From assembly GCA_944384515.1 (NCBI GenBank), contig CALWTU010000114.1, positions 1 to 44,961 on the forward strand: a DNA stretch of 44,961 nucleotides. The letters are read 5' to 3'. The notes beneath the pieces are model-generated. The model had not been told where the DNA came from and made no database searches. It saw only the letters and a list, made by a program, of their open reading frames with translations. Below, one piece after another: positions 1-8,340 of the stretch. Origin of the DNA: an uncultured Clostridia bacterium. GTDB taxonomy: Bacteria; Bacillota; Clostridia; Oscillospirales; CAG-272. How positions within the stretch are numbered: position 1 is the stretch's first letter; every line of letters starts with the position of its first letter. The translations under genes were made by a program, and so were the position numbers.

Positions 1-170
1 CAGATAAAAAACTGAAAAAAGAGGGCGGTATTTTTAAAAGCACCAAGGGCGAGGGGCACGGTTTCGGGCTTAAGCGCATTGATGCTATTGTAAAACGGCA
101 TGACGGATATATCAGCCGTAACAGCGAGGACGGAGCGTTTACAACAGAGATATTGCTTCCTCAGGTGTAA
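1..170 (+). CDS. GHKL-type sensor histidine kinase, C-terminal fragment
   Basis: The window opens inside this gene; the frame starts at base 3 and ends with TAA at 168-170, leaving 56 codons. The fragment carries GEGHGFGLKRI followed by a short beta-rich end, which is the G2-box region and last strands of the HATPase_c fold typical of AgrC/VirS-like GHKL kinases. The catalytic histidine, sensor domain and any partner response regulator lie outside the window. Its position 97 bases before an ABC exporter pair, with a terminator between, is common for two-component systems that control such exporters, but this link is inferred. It could be another GHKL ATPase, though the spacing of the glycine motif and gene end favours a kinase. 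Confidence 0.7.
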   Translation, partial: DKKLKKEGGIFKSTKGEGHGFGLKRIDAIVKRHDGYISRNSEDGAFTTEILLPQV

Positions 171-203
171 GAATTTGCAATTCGTCACCGAAAATAAGCA
201 ATT

Positions 204-236
204 AGTCCCCAAAATAATCCGGGGACTGTTTTTTAT
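204..236 (+). terminator. Rho-independent terminator after the kinase gene
   Basis: AGTCCCC (204-210) pairs with GGGGACT (221-227) across a 10-base loop and is followed by a T-rich run at 229-234. It lies between the kinase stop codon and the first ABC gene, so the exporter genes probably have their own promoter very close to or overlapping this element. Confidence 0.75.
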
Positions 237-267
237 GCTATGATATACCCGTAAGGACGGTGATTTT

Positions 268-2118
268 ATGACAAATGAAAAAACAAATAAAGAAAAAACG
301 CCAAAGCCGAAGTACAATATGTGGCAAAATTCGTTTTATATGATAAAGCTTGCATGGTGTGCAAAGGAAAAGAAAGTAATTATGCTGAGCCTCTTAAGTG
401 CGGCTTGTGCGGTGCTGTTGAATTTAATTAACCTATATGTTTCTCCCGTTATACTCTCAAAAGTTGAGGTGCGGGCGCCGATAGGAGAACTTGTTTTCGT
501 GATATGTGCATTTACCGTTGCGCTGATGAGCGTGTCTGCGCTATCCTCTTACCTTAAGGTAAATGAAATGTTCGGCAGAGTTACCGTCAGATGTGAAATT
601 ATTAATCTCATCAACAAAAAAGGTACTGTGACATCATATCCGAATGTGTATGACGATAAGTTTACAAAGCTGCTCGCCAAGTCGTTTGACTGTACAAATT
701 CAAACGCCTCTTCAACTGAGGCAATCTGGACGACTCTTACGGATCTGACATCGAACTTTGCGGGCTTTGTGATATATCTTATACTTCTCTCATCCGTTCA
801 GCCTGTTCTGATAATGCTTGTTCTTTTAACAACACTCATCAGTTATTTTTTCGGCAACTGCGTCAACGAGTGGGGTTATCGCCACCGAGACGAGGAGGCG
901 GAGTATCAGAATCAAATGAACTATATTGCAGGCAGAGTAAGAGATTTTGACACTGCAAAGGATATACGCATATTCGGTCTGCGCCCGTGGCTGTGTGAGC
1001 TTTTTGATAAGGCTCTCGGGGCGTATACCGCATTTCATAAAAGAGCTGAGGGCGTTTATATCTGGGCGAGGATAGTTGACCTTGTATTGGTATTTTTCCG
1101 CAATGCTGTTGCGTATCTCTATCTCATAAGGCTTGTTTTAAATGACGGGCTGGGGGTAGGAGAATTTCTTCTTTATTTCAGTGCGGTAGGAGGCTTTACC
1201 GCCTGGGTTACCGGAATACTCGGAGGACTTAATACACTCAACAAGCAGTCACTTGATATTTCTACTGTCCGTGAGTGCCTCGAATACAGAGAGCTGTTCC
1301 GATTTGATGACGGAGAGGGAATCCCTGCAGCAGAAGATGGCAAATATGAAATTAAACTTGAGAATGTATCCTTCAGGTATCCGGGTGCGGATGCGGACAC
1401 ACTCTCAAATATAAACCTCGTTTTGCACCCCGGAGAAAAACTTGCGGTAGTAGGTCTTAACGGAGCCGGTAAAACAACACTCATAAAACTTATTTGCGGT
1501 TTTCTTGATCCGACAGAGGGGCGTGTACTCTTTTCTGGAGAGGATATAAGAAAATTTAACCGAAGAGAATATTACAAAATGTTCTCCGCCGTTTTTCAGA
1601 ATTTTTCACTCCTTGCGGCAAGCGTTGCCGAAAATGTGGCGCAAAGCGAGGATGAAATCGACATTGATGCGGTAAAGGAATGTATAGAAAAAGCAGGACT
1701 TAAAGATAAGGTCGAATCCTTACCGCAAAAATACGATACCAAACTTTACCGAAATGTATATGAGGACGCGGTAATGCTCTCAGGTGGCGAAACACAGCGC
1801 CTGATGCTTGCCCGCGCGCTGTATAAAGATGCACCGTTTGTGATTCTTGATGAGCCGACGGCGGCGCTTGACCCGATAGCGGAGTCGGAGATATATCAAA
1901 GATATAATGAAATGACACAGGGCAAAACCTCCGTGTTTATTTCCCACCGCCTTGCCAGCACCCGTTTTTGCGACAGAATAATCCTGATTGACGGCGGCGT
2001 GATAGCTGAAGAGGGCACGCATGATAGTCTTCTTCATATGGGCGGCAAATACTCGAATCTGTTTGAAATTCAAAGTAAATATTATAAAGAAGGAGAGGTG
2101 GAAAGCGGTGAACAGTAA
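268..2118 (+). CDS. ABC exporter half-transporter (membrane domain fused to ATPase)
   Basis: This 616-residue protein has an N-terminal hydrophobic domain (about residues 35-330) with exporter-type membrane segments, then a nucleotide-binding domain. Visible motifs are Walker A GLNGAGKTT (396-404), Q-loop FQNFSLL, signature LSGGE (504-508), Walker B ending in D528 with catalytic E529, and the H-loop histidine H560. The ATPase looks fully competent. The usual exporter X-loop (GERG) before the signature is replaced by YEDAVM. ATG at 268 follows AAGGACGG. The gene overlaps the next, similar gene by 11 bases, so the two probably form a heterodimer in the cytoplasmic membrane. No peptidase C39 domain is present, so it is not a leader-cleaving bacteriocin exporter. 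The substrate cannot be told from sequence. Confidence 0.9.
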   Translation: MTNEKTNKEKTPKPKYNMWQNSFYMIKLAWCAKEKKVIMLSLLSAACAVLLNLINLYVSPVILSKVEVRAPIGELVFVICAFTVALMSVSALSSYLKVNEMFGRVTVRCEIINLINKKGTVTSYPNVYDDKFTKLLAKSFDCTNSNASSTEAIWTTLTDLTSNFAGFVIYLILLSSVQPVLIMLVLLTTLISYFFGNCVNEWGYRHRDEEAEYQNQMNYIAGRVRDFDTAKDIRIFGLRPWLCELFDKALGAYTAFHKRAEGVYIWARIVDLVLVFFRNAVAYLYLIRLVLNDGLGVGEFLLYFSAVGGFTAWVTGILGGLNTLNKQSLDISTVRECLEYRELFRFDDGEGIPAAEDGKYEIKLENVSFRYPGADADTLSNINLVLHPGEKLAVVGLNGAGKTTLIKLICGFLDPTEGRVLFSGEDIRKFNRREYYKMFSAVFQNFSLLAASVAENVAQSEDEIDIDAVKECIEKAGLKDKVESLPQKYDTKLYRNVYEDAVMLSGGETQRLMLARALYKDAPFVILDEPTAALDPIAESEIYQRYNEMTQGKTSVFISHRLASTRFCDRIILIDGGVIAEEGTHDSLLHMGGKYSNLFEIQSKYYKEGEVESGEQ

Positions 2119-3976
2119 CAAGAAAATGTCAATTCGCGATGCGATAACGATAAATCAAAGAGCTTTTAAAATGCTCTTTAAAATGTATCCTAAGATGATA
2201 ATATATCGCTTCGCCGCAGTAATCTTCAGTGCGTTGGCTCCTTATGTTGAAATATATCTTTCGGCTCTTGTAATAAACGAACTTGCAGGTGAAAGGGATG
2301 CCGGCAGGCTTAAAAATCTTGTGCTGATAACATTGCTTTCGACGGCAATTATTGCGCTTGCCGGAGCGATCCTTAATAAGCTGAAGAATGTATACAGTGC
2401 AGGCATATGGTATAAACTTGATAACATCTATATTCAGAAGATACTTGATACCGACTATGTAAATCTCGACAATACCGAGACATCCGACCTTCTTTACAGA
2501 CTATACCAAAATAACAACAGCGGAGGATGGGGGCTTAGCAGAGTATGCACTTATTATGAGTCGCTGTTTAGTGCATTATTTACGGTTTTGGGAGGAGTTG
2601 CGCTTACAGTATCGCTATTTACTAAAAAGGTTGACGGTTCGTCGGCTCTCGATTTTCTGAACAGCCCACTTTTCGTCATTATTATGATTGCCATTATGCT
2701 TGCAGTCACTTTCATCTCTCCGGCTCTCTATAACAAGAGTAACGGCTATTGGGCAAAGCATTCCGATACTATGAATCTTTCAAATCGTCTTTTCGGCTTT
2801 TTCGGCTACATGGGAAGCAAAAAAGATATAGCGGCAGATGTAAGAATATACGAACAGGAAAAAATATGCGAAAAACACAACTGTGATAAATATGACACCT
2901 TCTGCTCGAAAGGGTCGCTTGCAAAGCTCGGACGGGGACCTATCGGACTGTACAGTGCGGCATCAGAGGCAGTGTCTGTTATGTTTACGGGTATAGTATA
3001 CGCATTTGTGTGCCTCAAGGCGCTGGGCGGTGCGTTCGGACTCGGCTCGGTTACACAGTATATCGCATCAGTTACCAAGGTGTCAACAGGTATTTCAAAG
3101 CTTGTAGCCTACTTTGGCACAATGTATGAAAATGCGCTCTTCCTCGTACCCGTGTTTGATTTTCTCGATATTCCCGACAATATGTATCAGGGCACCCTCA
3201 CTGTTGAAAAACGCCGTGACCGCAAATACGAGATAGAGTTTCGCAATGTATCCTTTAAATATCCCGGCAGTGAAAATTACTCGCTGAAAAATGTAAATAT
3301 GAAGTTTGAGATAGGTAAAAGGCTGGCTGTTGTGGGAATGAACGGCAGCGGAAAAACAACCTTTATAAAACTTCTGTGCAGGCTTTACGACCCGACTGAG
3401 GGAGAAATTTTGCTAAGCGGCATTGACATCCGAAAATATAATTATGCAGAGTATATGTCGATTTTCTCGATTGTCTTTCAGGATTTCAATCTCTTCGCAT
3501 TCAAGCTTTCCGAAAATGTAGCATCAAAAGTCAATTACGATAAAGAGCGTGTCTCCGAGTCTCTTGTCAAAGCAGGATTTTCCGACAGACTGAGTGAAAT
3601 GCCAAACGGTATAGATACTTTCCTTTATAAAGATTTAGATAAAAACGGCGTCGATGTATCCGGCGGCGAGGCACAGAAAATAGCGATTGCCAGGGCACTT
3701 TATAAAGACTCGCCATTTTTGATTCTTGACGAGCCGACAGCCGCACTCGACCCGATTGCAGAGGCTGAGATTTACAGCAAGCTTGGAGAAATTGTAGAGG
3801 ACAGAACTGCAATTTACATCTCCCACCGTCTCTCCTCATGTAAGTTTTGTGATGAGATATGCGTTTTTCACGAGGGGGCTGTTATTCAAAAGGGTACGCA
3901 TGAGTCTTTGGTTTCGGACAAAGACGGAAAATATTATGAGCTCTGGAATGCACAAGCTCAGTATTATACGGTATAA
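2108..3976 (+). CDS. ABC exporter half-transporter, partner of the upstream gene
   Basis: This 622-residue protein has the same layout as its neighbour: an N-terminal exporter-type membrane domain and a C-terminal ATPase. Motifs are Walker A GMNGSGKTT (410-418), Q-loop FQDFNLF, signature VSGGE, Walker B with D541 and E542 in LDEPTAALDP, and an SHRL H-loop. I chose the GTG at 2108 because AAGGAGAGG lies just upstream and the first residues after it look native. An in-frame ATG at 2021 would add 29 residues translated from inside the previous gene and is unlikely. Both partners keep the catalytic glutamate, whereas many heterodimeric exporters have one degenerate site. The 11-base overlap suggests translational coupling. 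The substrate is unknown; a peptide, lipid or drug is possible. Confidence 0.88.
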   Translation: MNSNKKMSIRDAITINQRAFKMLFKMYPKMIIYRFAAVIFSALAPYVEIYLSALVINELAGERDAGRLKNLVLITLLSTAIIALAGAILNKLKNVYSAGIWYKLDNIYIQKILDTDYVNLDNTETSDLLYRLYQNNNSGGWGLSRVCTYYESLFSALFTVLGGVALTVSLFTKKVDGSSALDFLNSPLFVIIMIAIMLAVTFISPALYNKSNGYWAKHSDTMNLSNRLFGFFGYMGSKKDIAADVRIYEQEKICEKHNCDKYDTFCSKGSLAKLGRGPIGLYSAASEAVSVMFTGIVYAFVCLKALGGAFGLGSVTQYIASVTKVSTGISKLVAYFGTMYENALFLVPVFDFLDIPDNMYQGTLTVEKRRDRKYEIEFRNVSFKYPGSENYSLKNVNMKFEIGKRLAVVGMNGSGKTTFIKLLCRLYDPTEGEILLSGIDIRKYNYAEYMSIFSIVFQDFNLFAFKLSENVASKVNYDKERVSESLVKAGFSDRLSEMPNGIDTFLYKDLDKNGVDVSGGEAQKIAIARALYKDSPFLILDEPTAALDPIAEAEIYSKLGEIVEDRTAIYISHRLSSCKFCDEICVFHEGAVIQKGTHESLVSDKDGKYYELWNAQAQYYTV

Positions 3977-4010
3977 ACTTATTTTCTGCACAACATATTT
4001 AAATAAAATA

Positions 4011-4035
4011 GACCGGCGATTAAATCTCGCCGGTC
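4011..4035. repeat. Inverted repeat in the convergent gap
   Basis: GACCGGCGA (4011-4019) is perfectly complementary to TCGCCGGTC (4027-4035) with a 7-base loop. There is no T run, so it probably acts with the stronger hairpin just downstream as part of a convergent terminator region. Confidence 0.7.
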
Positions 4036-4047
4036 ATATAACGCCAA

Positions 4048-4092
4048 AGAGGGCGGCTCAGTTTTGAACTTGAGCCGCCCTCTGTATTTTTT
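4048..4092. terminator. Terminator between convergent operons
   Basis: AGAGGGCGGCTCA (4048-4060) pairs perfectly with TGAGCCGCCCTCT (4071-4083) around a 10-base loop, followed by a T run at 4087-4092. It is a strong intrinsic terminator for the exporter operon on the plus strand. The stem can also work for the minus-strand gene that ends at 4117, although the T run on that side is weaker. Confidence 0.9.
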
Positions 4093-4116
4093 AAAAATTT
4101 TCAAAACAAAGTATTC

Positions 4117-4932
4117 TCAGGCTTTGTTTGTATCGTCGGGTTCTGCGCCTGTCACGGTGTTTTGTATATCGGCTGAATTTTCAGAAATAACATCTGCACC
4201 GCCTGCATTTGGGTATAAAATTTCTTCCTTTTGCGCATTAAGCTTTGCGTGGCGCTTTATAAAGAAATGCTTATTCTGGAAAAAACCGAGTATAGCAATT
4301 GCCGCAGCAGCAATACCGTCAATTATTATATCCTTCATGGTGTCCGAAAGAGCGTCTCTTCCTATAAGCAAAACTCCTTCTGCCGTCTTGAACTTTTGCA
4401 TATTAAATCCGAGTAGGCCGTCAAATGTGAACTCGTATACCTCCCAAAGGGCGCCTGCGGCAAGAGCAAATGAGAATGCAAAAATTGAGACGAAAGCGGG
4501 ACTCAGAGACATCTTTACATGTTCATCCTTATTGAGAAAATCAACAAGCACAAATCCGATAGCTCCGAGCATTGCGCCCGAAAATGCGTGCAAAATGCTG
4601 TCCCAATGCGGAATTAAATAGTAAAACTCAAATACCTCACCAAGAAAAATCGCACAGTACAAAAACAAATAATAGATAATTACTATGGTAGAGGGAAGCA
4701 TTATATTGAATCTCTTGGACATTATCGAGGGCAGCAACATTACGATGAGGCCCATGAAGCATTGAAAGAGCATTAAAAGATAGTCACTTTTAACCTTTTC
4801 ATAGTGTCCCTCAGGCATTTCTACCGGAGCCATTATAAACCTTACGAGTGAAAAAATTACCGAAAAGATAAGTGAGATAAAAAGTATTGTTGCTATTATG
4901 TTTTTTGCTCTTTCTTTTTTACTTGTTGTCAT
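4117..4932 (-). CDS. YjdF/DUF2238-like multi-pass membrane protein
   Basis: This 271-residue protein has about six or seven hydrophobic segments and a basic, charged C-terminal tail. The pattern HWDSILHAFSGAMLG (109-123), an ALWEVYEF motif with E164 and E167, and a downstream DTMKDIIIDG are the conserved polar residues I associate with the DUF2238 (YjdF) membrane family, whose biochemical role is not established. Conserved His, Asp and Glu residues near the membrane suggest metal or lipid chemistry, but that is inference. ATG at 4932-4930 is preceded by AAGAGG. It lies 20 bases downstream of the peptidase gene on the same strand, so the two are probably co-transcribed. The last 25 or so residues are acidic and low-complexity. 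Confidence 0.65.
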   Translation of the reverse strand: MTTSKKERAKNIIATILFISLIFSVIFSLVRFIMAPVEMPEGHYEKVKSDYLLMLFQCFMGLIVMLLPSIMSKRFNIMLPSTIVIIYYLFLYCAIFLGEVFEFYYLIPHWDSILHAFSGAMLGAIGFVLVDFLNKDEHVKMSLSPAFVSIFAFSFALAAGALWEVYEFTFDGLLGFNMQKFKTAEGVLLIGRDALSDTMKDIIIDGIAAAAIAILGFFQNKHFFIKRHAKLNAQKEEILYPNAGGADVISENSADIQNTVTGAEPDDTNKA

Positions 4933-4952
4933 AACATACCTCTTAAAATTTA

Positions 4953-6803
4953 TTATGCAGCGTTTTGATTATTGCTTGTTGTGTAGTAATGTGCGCCCAG
5001 TATATCATAATGGATCATATCCGCGATCTCTTTTAAGAAATCTTTTTCAAACGGTGAAGTCAGCGAAGCACTTTCAAGCTGTGCTTCAAAACTCAAAGTG
5101 GAGTCGTCTCTGTCAATGAGTTTTTTATATGCTTCAAAACCGCTGCCCTGATTTTCTTTCTCCATAAAATAGAGTTCGAGAGCAACTGTTGCGCTTGTTG
5201 AGTAAGACTGAACATAGCATGGATACAAATAGATATGAGGAATCATAACATATCTGAGATCCGAATAGAAATCCGGGGAGAAACCGATGTCCTTTGCGGC
5301 TTTTGAAACCTGGCGGTTTAAGTTATCAAGTGTAATTGCTTCATAACTGAGTTCATATATATTATGCTCAAAAGCGGCATAAAAACTCTGATATACTAAT
5401 ATTTCAAGAGAATTTTTCAGCTGTGAGTATTTAAGATACCTGTAATCCTTTTCCGAGATGTTGTCTTTGAGTTTTGTCAGCATCAGAAATTCCAATCCTT
5501 GGCTTGAAACCTCGCTGAGGTCAATGGAAGTCTGCTCGCCGTAATTTACATAAAAGTCCTGAAAATGACCGAACTCATGCATCAATGTGAGGTAATCGTT
5601 GATATTGCCCTCTGTTGTAATAAACAAATACGGCGCATTATAGCTGTCAATATATGTTGTAAAGGAGAGATCGCTTCTGTCATCCGAGGAGGAGCCGATG
5701 TCGTAAAGGTTGTGTTGCAGCATATAACTGAACACCTCTGACATATCGCCGTCATACTCTTTCAGCGTGTCATAAACGGTATTAATTAGTGTGGGGGTGT
5801 CAAGGTCGGACGGGAGCATTGTGTTCTCAAACTGGTTGAATACCAAAGACATAAGTCTTACATAGACGGGAACAACATATCTTCTGGTATTTGAAATGAA
5901 CGCTGTCATTTCCTCTTTTGTATAATCGTGATAAATTGCATCGTAGGCAAAATTCGTATAACTCTCATATCCGAACTCATCGCTGATAAGGCGGCGGACT
6001 TTTACCAAATCGACGAGAATTTGAGCACTCTTTTCATAGGCTGCTATTTTGTAAAGTTCTTCACAGTATGTGAGTATAGCAGCAAATTCAAAAGAATTGC
6101 TTCCGTATTTGTCACGGTAATAGGAAATTATGTTGTCGTAGGTGTCGGTAATTCCCGAATAGGTGATATTAACCGTTGATTTTGAGATTGCCGAATATTC
6201 AGCCTCATATTTTGCTTCTTCGGACAAAAGTGCTACGACTTTATCCGAATAAATTCCGCCGTCCTTATATTTTTGAACAAAGCCTTTGCCGAAGAAATCT
6301 CTTTCAAACTCCTGTGCATACGTTGAGTTTGCGCAAGCGATAAAAAGTTTTTCGAGACTTTGACTGAAGCGAGGATAATTTGTGGAAATGTAAGCATATT
6401 CGCTGCTCCAGTATAAGTCAGACTTGTTTTTCTCGGCGTAGATATTTGATAATGAGGCCATACTGCTCACATTTATATAAATGTGCTCAATGCTCTTTAT
6501 CTTATTTAACTGCATCTGATATGAAAGCTCATTCTTATTTATAATATCGGTCAGTGAGTCAAGCTGTAATATTGCACTGTTAAAATCAGGACGACTGTAT
6601 GTCATCTTGGCAAAATCAACTGTACCCCTGCCGTAATCCTTGAAATCCGGGATTTTTATTGATGTGGGATCGTCCTTTTCGTTCCCTTTGTCGGGGTCAT
6701 CCGGTTCGCATACCGTGCCCGGACCTTCGGTGCAGGATGTCAGTCCGAAAACTGCGGCTGAAACAAAAACAACCGCAAATAAAAAAGAAATTAAACTTTT
6801 CAT
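4953..6803 (-). CDS. M3-like zinc metallopeptidase lipoprotein
   Basis: This 616-residue protein starts with a lipoprotein signal peptide (lipobox LTSC, C24), then an acidic linker rich in Asp and Pro. The zinc site is HEFGH at 409-413, and EVSSQGLE follows with E431 as the likely third ligand; this matches the HExxH...E-x-P/S-S-Q pattern of the M3 family (oligoendopeptidase F, thimet oligopeptidase). Most M3 enzymes are cytoplasmic and cut short peptides; this one should be anchored outside the membrane, so it would trim extracellular peptides. The protein is mostly helical, as expected. ATG at 6803-6801 follows AAAGG. The next gene, for a YjdF-like membrane protein, starts 20 bases after its stop. 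Peptidase activity is well supported; the substrate is unknown. Confidence 0.8.
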   Translation of the reverse strand: MKSLISFLFAVVFVSAAVFGLTSCTEGPGTVCEPDDPDKGNEKDDPTSIKIPDFKDYGRGTVDFAKMTYSRPDFNSAILQLDSLTDIINKNELSYQMQLNKIKSIEHIYINVSSMASLSNIYAEKNKSDLYWSSEYAYISTNYPRFSQSLEKLFIACANSTYAQEFERDFFGKGFVQKYKDGGIYSDKVVALLSEEAKYEAEYSAISKSTVNITYSGITDTYDNIISYYRDKYGSNSFEFAAILTYCEELYKIAAYEKSAQILVDLVKVRRLISDEFGYESYTNFAYDAIYHDYTKEEMTAFISNTRRYVVPVYVRLMSLVFNQFENTMLPSDLDTPTLINTVYDTLKEYDGDMSEVFSYMLQHNLYDIGSSSDDRSDLSFTTYIDSYNAPYLFITTEGNINDYLTLMHEFGHFQDFYVNYGEQTSIDLSEVSSQGLEFLMLTKLKDNISEKDYRYLKYSQLKNSLEILVYQSFYAAFEHNIYELSYEAITLDNLNRQVSKAAKDIGFSPDFYSDLRYVMIPHIYLYPCYVQSYSTSATVALELYFMEKENQGSGFEAYKKLIDRDDSTLSFEAQLESASLTSPFEKDFLKEIADMIHYDILGAHYYTTSNNQNAA

Positions 6804-7071
6804 GTTATACCTTTTATTTCTTTTAGATTACCTACATTTTATATCAAATATTTAAAGTCTGTTATAACAAAAGACTAAAAAAAAGAAAATATTTTATGAA
6901 TAAATAATAAATATATAAAATAATAAAGCAAAATAAATAATAAATAAAAGCAAATGAAGAAAGGTGTTTTTTCGTCGGGAAATAATCGAAAAGTACGAAA
7001 AAAGTTTTTGCTTGGAATATAATAATATAAACAAATCAATACTTTTTTCCGTCATGGAATTGTATATTTTA
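6804..7071. other. AT-rich non-coding gap upstream of the peptidase gene
   Basis: This stretch has no credible gene. It holds the leader of the minus-strand peptidase gene and, at about 6889-6957, a low-complexity tract of AATAAATA-like repeats. A minus-strand -10-like TATAAA is visible about 40 bases upstream of the start codon, but no well-spaced -35 box accompanies it, so I do not call a promoter. Confidence 0.6.
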
Positions 7072-7121
7072 AAATCTCCCCAAAAGTGATTTGCAAAGAA
7101 AATATACTTTTGGGGAGATTT
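7072..7121. terminator. Terminator downstream of the glucokinase gene
   Basis: A 16-bp perfect inverted repeat, AAATCTCCCCAAAAGT (7072-7087) with ACTTTTGGGGAGATTT (7106-7121), lies 50 bases beyond the stop of the minus-strand ROK gene. The loop is 18 bases. T-rich sequence flanks both sides, so it can terminate in either direction. Confidence 0.8.
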
Positions 7122-7170
7122 GTTTATTATTTTAATTTTTTAATAATTGTGTAGCACAAAAATGTTCCTG

Positions 7171-8133
7171 TCATTTTCCGAGACCTGCCGCACCTATTAT
7201 ACCTGCGTCATTTTTGAGTGTGGCAATAACTATCTTTGTCTTCTTCTTTTCGTCTCTTGTGTACTGCTCTCTGTCGACTATTTCGTTAAGGGGGATGAGA
7301 AGATAATCTTTTTCGTTGCACACACCGCCGCCGATGCAGAGTATTTCGGGCTGGAACATATTTATAATGTTTGTTATTCCCGCCGCAAGATGTTCGATAT
7401 AATAATCGACTATTTGCTGACCGTATTTGTCGCCTGCTCTCATGGCGTCAAATGCTGTTTTGGCGGTAACCTTGCCGTCTTTTGCCGCAATATCGAAAAG
7501 TGCCGATTTTATGCCTTTTATCTTAAGTTCGTTCATTTTTTCTTCGGTTATTTCTCTCAGAGCCGTCGCAGAGGAGTATGCCTCCCAGCATCCGCGTCTT
7601 CCGCAGCTGCACTGTCTGCCGCCTACCGAAATAACCATATGACCGAGTTCTGCGCCTGCATAAGTAAAGCCACCCGCAAATATTTTTCCGTCAAGAATTA
7701 CTCCGCCGCCAACGCCGGTACCAAGTGTTATCATCACGGAAGAATTTGCCTCTTTTGCCGATCCTGCGAGGAATTCTCCGAGTGCCGCCGCATTGGCGTC
7801 ATTTGCGATTATAACCTTTTTTCCGGACAGAAGTTTGCTGAGCTCGGGACCTATATCATAGTTTGCAAAAGGTATATTGAATGTTGCTCCTACATGACCG
7901 GTTGATGTATCGGCAACTCCGGGTACCGCCATGCCTATATATTCTATATCATCAAGCGTTAAATTGTTACGTTTTATAATTTTCTTTGTTAAAGTCGCCA
8001 TATCCGAAAGTATCGCTTCGGGTGTTCTCTCGGCGAGGGTTGGGGTAGAATCCTTGTCAATTATTTTTAAAGTGCTGTCGCATAGGCCGATAGCAATATT
8101 TGTTCCGCCTAAATCAATTCCGATTGTGTACAT
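7171..8133 (-). CDS. glk: ROK-family glucokinase
   Basis: This 320-residue enzyme should phosphorylate glucose (possibly other hexoses) with ATP in the cytoplasm. The N-terminal phosphate loop GIDLGGTNI (5-13), catalytic Asp D112 in NDANAAALGE, the GTGVGGG turn, and the ROK zinc site (H165 in ELGHM, C175, C177, C182 in CSCGRRGC) are all present. Its length is normal for Gram-positive ROK glucokinases. No N-terminal helix-turn-helix is present, so it is a kinase rather than a ROK repressor. The start is backed by AGGAGG seven bases upstream and a consensus promoter. It stands alone, divergent from the cysteine desulfurase operon. Glucose from the MglBAC importer at 30.7-34.4 kb would be a natural substrate. 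Confidence 0.88.
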   Translation of the reverse strand: MYTIGIDLGGTNIAIGLCDSTLKIIDKDSTPTLAERTPEAILSDMATLTKKIIKRNNLTLDDIEYIGMAVPGVADTSTGHVGATFNIPFANYDIGPELSKLLSGKKVIIANDANAAALGEFLAGSAKEANSSVMITLGTGVGGGVILDGKIFAGGFTYAGAELGHMVISVGGRQCSCGRRGCWEAYSSATALREITEEKMNELKIKGIKSALFDIAAKDGKVTAKTAFDAMRAGDKYGQQIVDYYIEHLAAGITNIINMFQPEILCIGGGVCNEKDYLLIPLNEIVDREQYTRDEKKKTKIVIATLKNDAGIIGAAGLGK

Positions 8134-8159
8134 AATTACCTCCTGACATTAATACTTTA

Positions 8160-8188
8160 ATTATATAATTTAACCGATTAAAAGTCAA
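8160..8188 (-). promoter_or_regulatory. Sigma-A promoter of the glucokinase gene
   Basis: On the minus strand, TTGACT (8188-8183) and TATAAT (8165-8160) are separated by 17 bases, about 27 bases upstream of the glk start codon. Confidence 0.8.
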
Positions 8189-8270
8189 CCGCAAAATAAA
8201 ATATATTTAAAAAGCTTAACTTAAGCAAAAACATTAATAAAAAATTAACAAATAAAAATGAGAATGCCTA

Positions 8271-8299
8271 TTGAAAAATCTACGAAATTGGTATACAAT
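8271..8299 (+). promoter_or_regulatory. Sigma-A promoter of the cysteine desulfurase operon
   Basis: TTGAAA (8271-8276) and TACAAT (8294-8299) are spaced by 17 bases, 41 bases before the start codon at 8341. No obvious IscR- or CymR-like regulator gene accompanies it. Confidence 0.75.
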
Positions 8300-8340
8300 A
8301 TATCAGTAATAAATAATCAGCTACAGAAAGGTGTAAATTA

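Noticed and set aside
2021..2107. Upstream ATG extension of the second ABC exporter
   Set aside because: It would translate 29 residues from inside the preceding gene; GTG at 2108 has a proper ribosome site.
4064..4621. 185-codon plus-strand frame overlapping the YjdF-like gene
   Set aside because: Its start lies within the terminator stem and it is antisense to a well-formed membrane protein gene.
6889..6957. AATAAATA-rich tract as a replication origin or DnaA-box cluster
   Set aside because: It has no TTATCCACA-like boxes and no dnaA, dnaN or gidA genes nearby; simple AT-rich spacer is enough.
7147..7905. 252-codon open frame on the plus strand inside the glucokinase gene
   Set aside because: It is antisense to a clear ROK glucokinase, its translation is Cys- and Phe-rich without family motifs, and it lacks a ribosome site.
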